Shown here: positions 43,272 to 54,000 of the stretch, in pieces
How the letters are laid out: each line of letters opens with the position of its first letter
How positions within the stretch are numbered: the stretch's first letter is position 1
From: Pseudomonadota bacterium
Lineage (GTDB): Bacteria; Myxococcota_A; UBA796; CAJQPC01
Assembly: GCA_024228935.1 (NCBI GenBank)
Contig: JAAESX010000111.1
Coordinates: forward strand, 1-64,000
Reading direction: 5' to 3'
DNA: 64,000 bases
The notes under the pieces: generated by a model
Database searches by the model: none
Seen by the model: only the letters and a program-made list of their open reading frames with translations
Told to the model about the DNA's origin: nothing
Translations under genes and position numbers: made by a program

Positions 43272-44209
43272 TCCAGCATGCCGTCATGGGGCTTGTGCAT
43301 GGGGGGCAGCTCCGTCTCTCCCAGCCTCTGACGCAGGTTGATCTCGATCATTCGACTGAGTTGGTGCAGCGGCAGGTCGTTCGGGTCGTAGCCGAAGGGC
43401 TCCTCGATCTCGTCGCCGATGGCGTCGAGTCCGTAGAACGCGAACGCGACGAGCGCGACGACCGCGGGGGTCATCGAGCCGACGACATCGAGCAGGCCGA
43501 AGGGCAGCGTGATGCAGTAGATCGCCACGATGCGGTGGGTGAGCACCTGGTACGCGAACGGGACCGGCGTCGCCTTGATGCGCTCGCAGCCCCCCTGGAC
43601 GCCGATCATCTCGGTCAGCGAGCCCTCGATCACCGGCAGGTGCTGCGCGTGGACCCAGCCCTTCCGGTAGGCCTCGGCCACCAGCTCTCCGGTCCGGTGG
43701 ACCAGCGCGTTCGGCCGGTTCGTCTCGGTCTTCAGGGCTGCGAGCTCGTCAGCGGCGATGAACTGCCCCAGCTCCTGCCAGTCCTTCCACTCCTGGTCGC
43801 GCAGGTGCAGGCGCAGCGCGTGTACGTACGCCATCTGCCGGCGGACGAGCTCCTCGTGCAGGGTGCGGGCGCCTCCGGCCTCGGGGCTCTGGATCAGCGT
43901 CATCACCTGCCGCGTGAAGCTGCGGCTGACGTTGACGATGCGGCCCCACAGCTTCCTCCCCTCCCAGAACCGGTCGTACGACGTGTTGTTCCGAAAGCCC
44001 AGGAAGATGGACATCGCGACGCCCATGATGGCGAAGGGCGTCGTCGACAGCGAGTACTGGTCGAGGTGGACGACCTCGTTGTGCCAGAGCGCGGTCACGA
44101 CCATCGCCAGGCCGGTCGTGAAGAGGATGCGTCGCCAGGTGTGGGGCAGAGTCGAGCCGCGCACCATCAGGGTGATGCGCAGCCAGGTCTTGGGGATTCC
44201 GACGATCAC
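43268..44209 (-). CDS. Bestrophin-family anion channel
   Basis: The protein is 313 residues from GTG 44209. It has family features: IPKTWLRITLMVRGSTLPHTWRRIL, FAIMGVAMSIFLGFRNNTSYDRFWEGRKLWG, the highly conserved N-x-S/T-Y-x-R-F-W-E-x-R-x-x-W-G motif, and later FAFYGLDAIGDEIEEPFGYDPNDLPL. Bacterial members form pentameric chloride channels in the inner membrane. Four hydrophobic spans are apparent. The length matches other bacterial members. It is coupled to the M15-like peptidase gene downstream. Confidence 0.94.
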   Translation of the reverse strand: MIVGIPKTWLRITLMVRGSTLPHTWRRILFTTGLAMVVTALWHNEVVHLDQYSLSTTPFAIMGVAMSIFLGFRNNTSYDRFWEGRKLWGRIVNVSRSFTRQVMTLIQSPEAGGARTLHEELVRRQMAYVHALRLHLRDQEWKDWQELGQFIAADELAALKTETNRPNALVHRTGELVAEAYRKGWVHAQHLPVIEGSLTEMIGVQGGCERIKATPVPFAYQVLTHRIVAIYCITLPFGLLDVVGSMTPAVVALVAFAFYGLDAIGDEIEEPFGYDPNDLPLHQLSRMIEINLRQRLGETELPPMHKPHDGMLD

Positions 44210-44234
44210 GAGCGACTCTCCAGACTGGGCCCGC

Positions 44235-47200
44235 TTAACGCACCCCGAGCGAGGTCACGCGGGCGGCATCCTGGTGCCGTCCCAGCCGCGTGAGCTGGTC
44301 GGCGGCGAGGCCCCACGCCTGCAGCGCCCGCCCCGGGAAGCCCGCGTCCGCGGCGCGCGTCCCCGCCAGCTCGAGGAACCGCGCGAAGTCCGCTTCGGCC
44401 AGCGGACAGTTCTGCAGCGCCGTGACGTGCAGGTCCCAGGGCCCGTCGTGGTTCAGGTCGGCCGAGCAGACGAGCAGCCCCAGGTGCGCCCCCAGACTCG
44501 GCAGACGGGTCCGGGCGTCCTTGAGACAGGCACGCAGGTGGATCCGCCCCTCGTCGATGTCCTCGCGGGCCACAGCCAGGAGTCCGACGTTCAGGCGAGC
44601 CAGCGTCGCCGAGTGGTGGCCGATGCGCTCGAACAGTCGCCAGGCACGCCGGTACTCGACCTCGGCTGCGTCCGGCTTGCTCCGATCGCGCAGCAGGTCG
44701 CCTCGCGCCAGCGCCGCCGAGGCGATGAGGAACGGCTCGCGAGCGGCCAGCGACTCGACCCGGTCGAGCGCCCGACGCGCGGCCAGCTCGTCCCGCTGTT
44801 GGATCGCCACCATGCCCAGGTTCAGCCAGGCGCGAGCGACCCACTCGTCCTCCTCGCCCGGGTCCATCAAGGCCTGCTGCAGGAGCGCGGCGGCCCGGTC
44901 CAGGTCCCCTTGCCGGCGGGCGGTCGCTCCCCGCTCGTAGAGACACCGACACGTCAGCGGGTGGTCCCCGATGGCCACCGCCACGCGGAACGCCTCCTCG
45001 ACCCGGTCCTGTCCACGATCGAGCTGCCCCAGGGACCGGAAGCGCCAGGCCTCCCGTAGCAGCACCCGGGCGTGGAGCGCGGTCCCCTGCTCGACCGCGG
45101 CTCGCGCCCTCTCGTTCCACCGCGCCATCGCCGCGAGATCCGCCCGCAGACTGCAGATCCGCGCCCTCAGGAGCCAGCCCTCGACGCGACGGGGGTCGTC
45201 CTGGCGCGCCTGGAGGAGCGCCTCGTTCCGCTCGTCGAGGAGGCGATCCGCGGCGTGGTACCGGCCCTCGAGCACACGCCTCGCGGCGCCCTCGAGCAGC
45301 GCCGGGGCGGCCTCGTCCGGGACCCCTGAGCGAGCCAGGTGACGACCGAGCCGAGCTGGCTCGTCGGAGTCCGCCAGGGCCCGCGCGCAGGCAGCGTGGA
45401 GACCCTGCGCCCGCCCGGCGTCCACGCAGTCCGCGACGATGGCCTCGCGCAGCATCGCGTGGCCGAACCGCCGCCGGTCCCGCTCGACACGACCCAGCCC
45501 CAGCCCCGCCAGGCGCGGCCACATGTCGTCGGGCACGGACACGGACGCCTCGCCACAAGCCCGCACCCACGCGTCTCGCGCCATGTCGATGCCCAGAAGC
45601 GACGCCACCTCGAGCGCGTCGCGCCACTCCGGATGGCCCCCCAGCAGCCGCTTCACCCGCGCCGACCAGACCGCGCGCACGCCGTCGGGGAGCTCGACGT
45701 CCGCGCCAATGGGCAGCTCGAGGCCCTCGACGCCCGGCTGCAACAGCCCGCGCTCGATCCAGTCCCCGACGAGCTGGACGGCGAACAGCGGGTTGCCGCC
45801 ACTCCGATCCGACAGCCCGGCGGCGACGTCGGGAGCCAGCCCGAGGCCCCGCAGCAGCTCGGCCCCGGCGTCCCGATCCAGAGGCGCCAGCTCCAGCGCC
45901 GCGACCTCCTTCCGCAGGAGCAGCCGATCCAGCGTGTGTTGCTCGGCCGGCCGGCTGGGAAGCGCCTCGTTCTGGACGGTGACCACGGCCAGGACCGGGA
46001 CGCGACGGTCGAGCAGGTCCTCGACGAACAACAGGCTGTCGAGTCCCCACTGCGCGTCGTCCAGGACCACCACGACCGGGCGGGTCCGAGTGAGACGTTC
46101 CAGGTAGCGCCTCGCCACGCTCTGGCGTCCGTCCCGGTCCAACCGAACCGCCAGCGCGCCCTCGCGGAGCTCACGCGGCGATGCCGGCTGGACGAGCTCG
46201 GTCAGCGCCAGGACCTCGTCCAGGTCGTCCTGTCCCATCCGCGACAGGACGCGCGTCAGCCGCCCGAGCACCTCACCCCGCCGCCGGTCCGCGCAGTGGG
46301 CGTGACGTCCGATGAGCTCGGACAGGCCCTCGCGCGAGCCGTCCCGCTGCGGCGCGTGCGAAGCCTGCAAGGGCTCGGCGATGCCCAGCTCGTGGACCCG
46401 ATGCAGCACCCAGTGCGCCAGCCGCGTCTTCCCCGAGCCCGCCGGTCCACGCAGGACGACGACCCGAGGCCGGCGCTGCACCGTGGCGTCGATCAAGGCC
46501 TCCCAGAGAGCACCTCGCTCGGTCTCTCGCGCGACCAGGGGGGCCTCCCGCAGCCCGTGCAGTCCGAGCCCGGCGCCCACCAGCTCGGGCCGGGAGAGCG
46601 GCACAGTGCCGGCCCGCCAGTCCCGCGGCACCGGTGAGACGGACTGCTCCGCGCCCCCCGCCAGGAGCGGCAGGAACGTCTGCGTGGTGTTCTCGTCGAG
46701 CTCGACCATGACGGTGGTCGCGCCCCCCTCGCCGGGCAACTCGAGCAAGGCCCGTGCGGCGTCCGCAGCGAACCGGTAGCGACGCTCCGGGGTCTTCTCG
46801 AGCAAGCGCCGAAGCCATGTCTCGAGCTCTTCGGGCGCCCGGAACCGGGCACGGAACACGGGCAGGTCGCCCTCGAGGTGCCCCTTCGCCATCAGCTCGG
46901 GCTTGCCCTCGTACGGCCGCTCACCGGTCGCCATCCACCAGGCGAGGACGCCCAGGCTGTAAAGATCGGTCCAGGGGCCTTGATCCACCCAGCGGCGCTC
47001 GATCTGCTCGGGCGAGGACCAGGCCGCCGTGCCGCCCCCGAACGGTGCCCGGGCCCTCCCGGCCAGGTGGCGGTCCTGCAGGTACGCCATGCCGAAGTCG
47101 GTGAGCTTCACCCCGGGCCGACGTCCGCCGAACAGGATGTTGGCCGGCTTCAGGTCGCGGTGGATGACGCCCCGAGCGTGCGCGTGGGCGAGCGCGTCGA

Positions 47201-47567
47201 GGAGCCGGATCAAGAGCTCGCGCAGCCCGCGCCAGGTGTTGGGGACGTTGTCGATGAGCGTGCCGCCGGCGCAGTACTCCATCGCCAGCCACGGCGTTCC
47301 GGCCTGGAGCATGCCGTCGCTCTCGGCCGCCGCCGCCGACCCCACCTCGCCCTGGTCGTAGAGCCAGACGATGTGGGGGTGCTCGAGCGAGGCGACCGCG
47401 CGGACCTCGTTCCGCAGCCCATCGAGCAGCGTCCGACTGCGCGCCTCGGGCCGAAGGACCTTGATCGCGACCGTCAGCCCCTGCCGACGGTGCAGGGCAC
47501 GCCAGACGACGCCCATGCCGCCTCGGGCGATGGGCCTCAGGAGCTCGAACGGACCGAGCCGGAGCAC
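44235..47567 (-). CDS. Ser/Thr kinase fused to AAA ATPase and TPR-like module
   Basis: The protein has 1110 residues. Kinase, residues 7-275: ARGGMGVVW loop, K36, HRDLKPAN (136-143), DFG (157-159), with SPE in place of APE (185-187). ATPase, from about 345: GPAGSGKT Walker A (374-381) and VVVLDDAQW Walker B (498-506), as in the signal-transduction ATPases fused to kinases in Myxococcota. Helical TPR-like repeats follow from about 700 to the end (LLDERNEALLQAR, GQDRVEEAFRVAVAIGD, RAAALLQQALMDP). The GTG start directly follows the TGA of the urate oxidase gene. It is likely an intracellular signalling hub that binds client proteins through the TPRs. Confidence 0.93.
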   Translation of the reverse strand: MLRLGPFELLRPIARGGMGVVWRALHRRQGLTVAIKVLRPEARSRTLLDGLRNEVRAVASLEHPHIVWLYDQGEVGSAAAAESDGMLQAGTPWLAMEYCAGGTLIDNVPNTWRGLRELLIRLLDALAHAHARGVIHRDLKPANILFGGRRPGVKLTDFGMAYLQDRHLAGRARAPFGGGTAAWSSPEQIERRWVDQGPWTDLYSLGVLAWWMATGERPYEGKPELMAKGHLEGDLPVFRARFRAPEELETWLRRLLEKTPERRYRFAADAARALLELPGEGGATTVMVELDENTTQTFLPLLAGGAEQSVSPVPRDWRAGTVPLSRPELVGAGLGLHGLREAPLVARETERGALWEALIDATVQRRPRVVVLRGPAGSGKTRLAHWVLHRVHELGIAEPLQASHAPQRDGSREGLSELIGRHAHCADRRRGEVLGRLTRVLSRMGQDDLDEVLALTELVQPASPRELREGALAVRLDRDGRQSVARRYLERLTRTRPVVVVLDDAQWGLDSLLFVEDLLDRRVPVLAVVTVQNEALPSRPAEQHTLDRLLLRKEVAALELAPLDRDAGAELLRGLGLAPDVAAGLSDRSGGNPLFAVQLVGDWIERGLLQPGVEGLELPIGADVELPDGVRAVWSARVKRLLGGHPEWRDALEVASLLGIDMARDAWVRACGEASVSVPDDMWPRLAGLGLGRVERDRRRFGHAMLREAIVADCVDAGRAQGLHAACARALADSDEPARLGRHLARSGVPDEAAPALLEGAARRVLEGRYHAADRLLDERNEALLQARQDDPRRVEGWLLRARICSLRADLAAMARWNERARAAVEQGTALHARVLLREAWRFRSLGQLDRGQDRVEEAFRVAVAIGDHPLTCRCLYERGATARRQGDLDRAAALLQQALMDPGEEDEWVARAWLNLGMVAIQQRDELAARRALDRVESLAAREPFLIASAALARGDLLRDRSKPDAAEVEYRRAWRLFERIGHHSATLARLNVGLLAVAREDIDEGRIHLRACLKDARTRLPSLGAHLGLLVCSADLNHDGPWDLHVTALQNCPLAEADFARFLELAGTRAADAGFPGRALQAWGLAADQLTRLGRHQDAARVTSLGVR

Positions 47568-48740
47568 TCAGTCGGCCAGCCACGCTCCGAGAAGCGCACG
47601 CTCCTCCGGCGTCATCCCCGTCAGGTTGCCGAGCGGCATGATCTCGCTGTCCACGGACTGGGCGACGATGTCGACGCGACGGGCCTGGACCTGCTCGGGC
47701 GTGTCGAACATCAGGCCGTTGGGCGCAGCCGGGAACGCGGGGTTCGTCGGGTTCGCCGAGTGGCACGGGGTGCAGCGCTCGTTCACGATCGAGAGCGCGG
47801 CCAGATCGGACACCTGGGTCGACGCGGCGGCATCCGGCGTCCGCTCGGGCGCCTTGGTCGCGTAGAACAGGCCCAGGATGAGCGCGGTCGCGACCGGCAG
47901 GATCCAGACGTTCTTCTCGCCACGGTCGGTCAGGTTGAACCAGTGACGGACGCCCATCCCGGCCAGCGCGATGCCGGCGAGGATGGCCCAGTTCAGCTCG
48001 TGTCCGTAGGTGCTCGGGTAGTGGCTGCTCACCATGATGAACAACACGGGCAGCGTGATGTAGTTGTTGTGCAGCGACCTCAGCGCCGCCCGCAGGCCGT
48101 ACTTGGGGTCGGGCACCTCGCCCTTCTCCATGAAGTCGACCGAGATGCGCTGGCCCGGGATGATGACGAAGAAGACGTTCCACGCCATCATCGTGCCGAG
48201 CATGGCCCCGACGTGGATGTACGCCGCGCGGGGCGCCATCACCTCGTTCAGGCCGAACGCCACGGCCACCATCAGCGTGAAGCCGACGACGGCGAAGGCC
48301 GGGCGGTTCTTCGACAGCGGGCTCTTGCAGAGCAGGTCGTAGACGATCCAGCCGCCGACCAGCGCCCCGATACCGATGCCGACCGTGGCCCCCGGACCGA
48401 ACGGCGAGTCCGCGTCCAGCAGGAACGACTCGGCTCCCATGTAGTAGACGACCGCCAGCAACGCGGCGCCCGAGATCCACGTGAGGTAGCTCTCCCACTT
48501 GAACCAGTGGAGCATCGCCGGCAGCTGCGGCGGCGCGTTGATGTACTTCAGGACCTTGTAGTAGTGGCCACCGTGGATGGACCACACCTCGCCGCCGACC
48601 CCCTCTTCGGGCGTCTCCGGCTCACGGACCGCGTTGTTCAACCAGTTGAAGTAGAAGCTGGTGCCGATCCACGCCGCACCCATGACGACGTGGAACCAAC
48701 GGAAGAGCAGCGACAGCCACTCCTGGACGTGCTCGAGCAT
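47568..48740 (-). CDS. puuD: Membrane urate hydroxylase PuuD-like with cytochrome c domain
   Basis: The protein has 390 residues. The N-terminus RWFHVVMGAAWIGTSFYFNWLNNAV is the hallmark of the UrateOx_N/PuuD family. About eight membrane helices follow, with several histidines (IHGGHYYKVLKY, YIHVGAMLGTMMAWN). The C-terminal ~90 residues hold CTPCHSANPTNP and a later IMPLGNLTGMTPEERALLGAWLAD, a monohaem cytochrome c. PuuD oxidises urate to 5-hydroxyisourate and gives electrons to the respiratory chain instead of to O2. No other purine-catabolism gene is near. The next gene, a kinase-ATPase, abuts its stop. Confidence 0.92.
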   Translation of the reverse strand: MLEHVQEWLSLLFRWFHVVMGAAWIGTSFYFNWLNNAVREPETPEEGVGGEVWSIHGGHYYKVLKYINAPPQLPAMLHWFKWESYLTWISGAALLAVVYYMGAESFLLDADSPFGPGATVGIGIGALVGGWIVYDLLCKSPLSKNRPAFAVVGFTLMVAVAFGLNEVMAPRAAYIHVGAMLGTMMAWNVFFVIIPGQRISVDFMEKGEVPDPKYGLRAALRSLHNNYITLPVLFIMVSSHYPSTYGHELNWAILAGIALAGMGVRHWFNLTDRGEKNVWILPVATALILGLFYATKAPERTPDAAASTQVSDLAALSIVNERCTPCHSANPTNPAFPAAPNGLMFDTPEQVQARRVDIVAQSVDSEIMPLGNLTGMTPEERALLGAWLAD

Positions 48741-48780
48741 GGGCCGACTCTACGTCAGAGCGGGCTCACGCTGCCGAGCC

Positions 48781-49605
48781 TCACTTGCCGAGGAGGCTCG
48801 CGACTTCGTTGCTGATCGTGCTGGCGTTCCCAGCACCGATGTACTGCTCGTGCAGCTTCATGTCCTGGTCGAGGAGGATCATGTAGGGGATGTAGCCCTC
48901 GTAGATCCCCTCGTCGCCGAGCGGCTTGTAGACCTTCTTGTAGAAGTCCGACTTCTGGTGGCCGTTCCCGACGGGGAACTCGATGTCGTACTGGTCGGCC
49001 CAGCCGGCGAGCCACTCGGTGTCAGGCGCGTCGCCGTTGTCGTCGTCGATCATCGCGTGGATGACGATGAAGCCGTCGTCAGCGTGCTCGAGCCACAGCT
49101 CCTGGGCGTCCTTGGCCTCGCTGCGGCAGGGACCGCACCAGCCCGCGGACATGTCGATCAGGACGACCATGCCGCTGAAGGCGTAGAGCTCGACCTCGCC
49201 GCCGTACTGGTCCTCGAGCGTGAAGTTCGGGACCGTCTCGCCCCAGCCGATGGCCGAGTCGTCGAAGTCGACCGTGCCTTCCAGATTCGGCCAGGCGCCG
49301 GTGCCGTGGGGCCAGCTGAAGGGGTTGACCGGGTCGGTGCCCGCTTCGATCTCCTCGCCGTCGAGGAAGCCCTCGCCGTCGGTGTCGTCGAGCGTCGGGT
49401 CGGTGCCATGCTCGGCCTCGTCACCATCATCGATTCCGTCCGCATCCGTGTCGGCGGAGTCATCGCTCGTGCCGAGGTCGTTCTCCTCGCCCAGGGTCAG
49501 GCCGTCGCCATCGTTGTCGACGGTCAGATCCGGCCCGTCATTGCCGCCGCCTCCGATGCAGGCGGTGAGAACAAAGGACAGGCCGATGGGGGCGAGAAGG
49601 CGCAT
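48781..49605 (-). CDS. TlpA/thioredoxin-like lipoprotein with calcium-type Asp repeats
   Basis: The protein has 274 residues. The more classical lipoprotein signal MRLLAPIGLSFVLTAC has Cys at residue 16. Residues 25-95 hold thrombospondin-3-like Asp loops (DNDGDGLTLGEE, DTDADGIDDGDE, DDTDGEGFLDGEE) that should bind calcium. A redoxin domain follows from about 120: ETVPNFTLEDQYGGEVEL, then SAGWCGPCRSEAKDAQ with the CxxC active site, and YIPYMILLDQD with the cis-Pro segment. The role is probably thiol-disulfide exchange on exported proteins or haem-protein maturation outside the cytoplasm. Confidence 0.92.
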   Translation of the reverse strand: MRLLAPIGLSFVLTACIGGGGNDGPDLTVDNDGDGLTLGEENDLGTSDDSADTDADGIDDGDEAEHGTDPTLDDTDGEGFLDGEEIEAGTDPVNPFSWPHGTGAWPNLEGTVDFDDSAIGWGETVPNFTLEDQYGGEVELYAFSGMVVLIDMSAGWCGPCRSEAKDAQELWLEHADDGFIVIHAMIDDDNGDAPDTEWLAGWADQYDIEFPVGNGHQKSDFYKKVYKPLGDEGIYEGYIPYMILLDQDMKLHEQYIGAGNASTISNEVASLLGK

Positions 49606-49691
49606 GGATCCAAAATCTCCAAGAATCAGGGATGTAGCAGCCTAAACGACCATCCGCCGGTCCGCTGGCCCCTTGCACACCCTTGACGCCG

Positions 49692-50093
49692 TCAGAGCAG
49701 GTACACCATCGAGCCGGTCAGCTGGGCGTCGCCGTCGACGCGGATGGAGGCGTCCTCGAACGAGGGGATGCCCTTGCTCCCCCCGACCATGCCGACCCCT
49801 TCCTGGGGGATCCCGAGGAAGGTCTCCAGCTTGCCGTCGACGTTCTCATCGTGGACCGCCGACACCGCGTAGACGCCCCTGGCGAGCTGTTCGAACACGA
49901 CCGTGGCCTTCTTGCCGTCGACGTCGGCGACCGCCGTCTCGCACGCCTTCGACGGGTCCTTCGGGTAGCCAGCGTCGTCGCAGTACAGATGGACCACCAC
50001 CTGCCCGTCGTCGCTTCGCAGCTCGGTGAACTCGATCGAGAGCGTCACCGGCTCGCCAGCCGAGGCCAGGGAGACGAGGAAGAGCGCGGTCAT
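49692..50093 (-). CDS. DUF2141 family exported protein
   Basis: The protein has 133 residues with a short signal peptide MTALFLVSLASA. The mature part is a single beta-sandwich-like domain with the DUF2141 signatures GQVVVHLYCD, ARGVYAVSAVHDENVDGKLETFLGIPQEGVG and IPSFEDASI. The function of this family is not known. It is coupled by ATGA to the TerB-like gene upstream. The 86 bases between this gene and the redoxin lipoprotein gene hold nothing I can recognise. Confidence 0.9.
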   Translation of the reverse strand: MTALFLVSLASAGEPVTLSIEFTELRSDDGQVVVHLYCDDAGYPKDPSKACETAVADVDGKKATVVFEQLARGVYAVSAVHDENVDGKLETFLGIPQEGVGMVGGSKGIPSFEDASIRVDGDAQLTGSMVYLL

Positions 50094-50950
50094 CTCACAC
50101 GCTCCCGGAAGGCCTGTACATCGGGTTCGTCAGGGCGCAGCCAGGCCTGCTCCTCGGCCCGAGCGGCGAGCCACTGGCGCGCGTCCGCCTCGCAGTCCCG
50201 CTGGTCCGAGAGCCGGAGCCCCAGCGCGTCCCCCCACCGCTCAAGCAGCGAGACCTCGCGCGGGTGGAGGTCGTCGTCGAGCCAGGCGACCACCCAGCAG
50301 AGCGTCAGAAGCGTGGAGCCGACGTCGTGGTCGACCCCTCGGAAGTCGATCTTGTCCAGCGGCGGACGCTGCTCGACCTGCTCGACGGTGCCCACCTCGT
50401 GCGGGAAGTTCTCGACCAGCCAGCTCGTCTCGGCCGCGTCCTGTCGCCCGTCGGCGGCGGACGCCTCGACCAGCATGCGAGCGAACAGCCTCCGGTCCCG
50501 AGCCGACTCGATCGGGGCCGTCTTGAGGCGCACCTCGAGCCGGTCCATCGTGCGGGCGGCGCCCTCTCGGGCGAGCCATCGCGTTCCATCCCAGACGAAT
50601 CGGTCCCGGACCCGCTCGAACGCCCCCGTGATCGCCTCGTCCCGGTGACCAGCGAGCTCGAGCTGCTCGTGCACGGCCGGGGCGTGGAAGAGCCCGTCGA
50701 CGGCCCCGGCCAGGAAGCGGGCCAGGAAGCTCCGGCCGAACATCCCGCGAAGGATCCCGACCAGTACGAACCGGACGCCGTGGAGCACGGAGTGACGGAC
50801 CGTGCTGCTCATCGCGTTGTTGAGCTCGGTGTCCGACCGCACGCGAACACCGCTCTCAGGGCACTCGAAGATCACCACGGCGCGGCGCCCGTGGACCTGG
50901 ACGTCCTGGACGAGGGGTTCGAGGCGATCGAGGTCCATCTGAGCTGTCAT
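50090..50950 (-). CDS. TerB-like helical protein
   Basis: The protein has 286 residues. A small N-terminal beta region (VHGRRAVVIFECPESGVRV) and an amphipathic/hydrophobic stretch (VLHGVRFVLVGILRGMFGRSFLARFLAG) precede the helical C-terminal half. There, RRLFARMLVEASAADGRQDAAETSWLVENF and LTLCWVVAWLDDDLHPREVSLLERWGDALGL have the paired Asp-containing helices of the TerB domain. TerB proteins are linked to tellurite resistance, membrane stress and phage defence, and I do not claim one of these. It is divergent from the giant coiled-coil gene across 58 bases. Confidence 0.75.
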   Translation of the reverse strand: MTAQMDLDRLEPLVQDVQVHGRRAVVIFECPESGVRVRSDTELNNAMSSTVRHSVLHGVRFVLVGILRGMFGRSFLARFLAGAVDGLFHAPAVHEQLELAGHRDEAITGAFERVRDRFVWDGTRWLAREGAARTMDRLEVRLKTAPIESARDRRLFARMLVEASAADGRQDAAETSWLVENFPHEVGTVEQVEQRPPLDKIDFRGVDHDVGSTLLTLCWVVAWLDDDLHPREVSLLERWGDALGLRLSDQRDCEADARQWLAARAEEQAWLRPDEPDVQAFRERVR

Positions 50951-51008
50951 ACGGCCAGTCTACGGGGTATGTTCACCGGACCTTTCGACCCTCATGGGAG
51001 AAGTGCGC

Positions 51009-54000
51009 ATGTCCGGCGGTAAGAAGCAAGACAAGCGCTCCAAGGATGTAGGCACGCAGGCAGCCTCTCCTCAGTCCACCGGTCCCCAGCAGAAGCAGGG
51101 ACAAGGACAGGCCACCACGGGCAGCAACGCCCAGGCCCAGGAGCAGCTACAGGCAGGTCAGGAACCCACCAGCGGCGTCGTCGACGGGAGCAACAGCTCC
51201 GCGCAGACCGCCCTGGACCCCAACGCCAAGGACGAGCTGACCTCGGACAAGGCGCCAGACGAGGGCGCGGACAAGGGGCCCCCCGTCTGGGACGAGGAAC
51301 ACGACGAGGAGCTCGACCAGGTCGAGGACAAGGCCGACGCCAAGACCGAGGACGGCGGCGAAGCCAAGAAGGAAGGCGAAGGCGAAGACGCCGACAAGGA
51401 GAAGGGCGGCGAGGACGAAGGCGACGGCGACGCCAAGGGCGAAGGCGGCGGCGGGTCCGGCGACGCGGTGGCTGCGGCCCCCGGCGGTCCGGGCGGCGGC
51501 GGCGGAGGCCCGGCCGGTGCTCCCGTGAGCTTCCAGTCCGCGAAGTCGAGCTCGCTGTCCAAGTGGGACGACGAGGTCGCGTGGTCCGACTACTTCAAGA
51601 ACGGCGAAGCCAGCGGCATGTCGCTGAGCATCGACCGCAACGCGCTGGTCATGGACGCCCTGGCCGGCGGCGCGATGGCGGGCTTCCTGAGCGGAGCCAA
51701 GGCCGCGGCGATCGATCTGGTCGTCAACACCGCGCTGTCCCGCGTGCCGGTCGTCTCGGGCTTCCTCGAGATGGCGCGCATCGCGTACGACCCCGCCGGC
51801 TACCTGCAGTCGCTCTCGCAGTCGACGATCGGCAAGGCCGTCATCGGCGTCGAACAGATCATGTCCGGCGACCCCATCTCGATGATCGAGGGGGTCCTGA
51901 ACATCATCAACGGCCTGAACGGCGTGATCGGCATGCTGTCGAACATCTGCTGGATCGCGGCCTCGCTCGGCTTCCTGGCCGGCCTGTTCTGCCCGGCGAT
52001 CCTCCCGTTCGTCGCGCTGGCAGCGTCCTGGGCGACCACGCTCGGCTCGATCGCGGGGGTCGTGGCGATCGTCACCACCCTCCTCCAAGCCGGGGTCGTG
52101 GGACTGAGAGCGCTCCAGATCAAATACAGCGACGCCGATCCACGCGAGATGCTCGCCCAGGGCGAGTCGCTGCGCGAACAGACCTCGGCCTTCACCGCCG
52201 GCTTCACCGTGCGCGCGGCGGGCTCGCTGAAGGGCCGCGGCGCCAAGAAGATGCAGGAGCGTCGGAACGCCAAGAAGAACGACGCCGAGCCGGTCGTTCC
52301 CGCACCGACCGCCAAGCCCGAGACCCGCATGGAGCGGGTCATGCAGGTCGCTTCGATCGCCACCGGAAACTTCGGCGACAGCGGCTACGCCGGCAGCGGC
52401 ATGAAGGCGACGATCGACGGCGCCAAGACGAACATCGGCAAGCAGGGCGACATCAACTCGGCCTACCGCGGCACGGGCAAGTACTCCAAGGGCGGCTCGA
52501 CCAACAGCAAGGGCAACCGGTCGACGATGCAGCAGATCGCCGACATGCAGGGCGCCGGAGCCAACGTCTTCGCGAACGTCCGGCACCGCGACCGCGTCAC
52601 CGACAAGCTCAAGAAGCAGGGCGAAGGTGACTTCACCAGCCGGGCCGAGGACGTGACCAAGGCGCGCGCCGACCTGGCCTCGGCCAACGAGCGTGTGAAC
52701 CGGGCACGCCAGCGCCGCAAGCGGATCCAGGACAAGCAGCAGGAGACCCAGGCCCGTCTCTCCCGCGCCAAGGAACAGCTCGCAACCGCGCAGGACCAGA
52801 GCGGAACCGACATCAAGGCGAGGACCGACGAGGTCGCCCAGCGGCAACAGCTCCACAAGCTCGTGAAGCAAGACGAGGCGGCTCTCGACGCGACGCTGAC
52901 GCATCAACGCGACGTGCGAAGAACCATCGAGGCTCACAACGACGCGCACCCGTCGCCCCAGTACAAGAAGATGCTCGAGCAGGCCGACGCCGACGTCGCC
53001 GCGACCCAGGCGTCGCTGTCCCAGGCTCGCCGGGACACCGCCGAGGCCAAGAAGTACTACGACGACGGAGTCGCCGAGCTCGCCACTGCGCGGAAGCCCG
53101 TCGACGATGCCCAGACCGAGTTCGACAGCGCCAACCGGATGAACAACCTGGCGGGCAACCTCCGGAACAACGCGCAGACCGACGTCAACATCGGCCGGGG
53201 CCAGATCACCAAGGAACGGCAGCACCTCAAGACGTTCGACGCCGTGGAGGACGGCCGGACCAAGGAGGGCAACGACGCCTGGGAGAAGGGCCACGACGAG
53301 GTCGGCATCTGGCAGGCCATCCAGGGTCAGGGTCCCTCGGGCGCATACGGCGTGAAGCGCGCGAACGCGCGCCTCCTGACCGGCGACGTGTTGAAGAACA
53401 ACATGGAGCAGCAGGAGGAGACCGAGGCCGAGGGCCAGGACCCCAGCGGCGGCCCGCTCGGCGCCTGGGAGCAGACCTCCGGGATGATGGACGGGAGCGA
53501 GGAGTTCGACGCCATCGGCAAAGCCGGTCGCGGTGACGCCGGCTACCAGGGCCAGCTCGACGTCATCCTCGAGACGCTCAAGACCACGCTCCCCGCTGTC
53601 CCCACCGAGATCCCCGGAAAGGTCGACGGCGCCACCGAGGCCTGGAAGGACCTGGAAGAAGAGGAGCTCGAGCTCCAGGAGCAGAAGGCTGCGCTCACCA
53701 GCGTGCAGGCGGACGCCGACATCGAGCAGCAGGCGCTGGTCGGCATCGACGCCGTGGCAGACGCGAACAAGGGCGCGGCCGCCAAGACCCAGGAAGGCCT
53801 GGACGAGAAGAAGGGCAAGCAGGACGAGCTGAAGACCGAGGCGACCAACGCCGAAGGCACGTTCGACAAGTCCGGCGAGAAGTCCGACGAGTCCCAGGGC
53901 CTGGTCGGCGGGATCATCACCAAGTTCATGTCGCTGATGAACATGATCCCGAGCAAGCTGATGGGGAACTCGGGCGAAGGCTCGGGCGGCGCCAAGAAGC

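Noticed and set aside
50090..50950. A tellurite-resistance operon.
   Set aside because: Only one TerB-like domain is present and no TerC, TerD or TerZ partner is near, so the label would overstate it.
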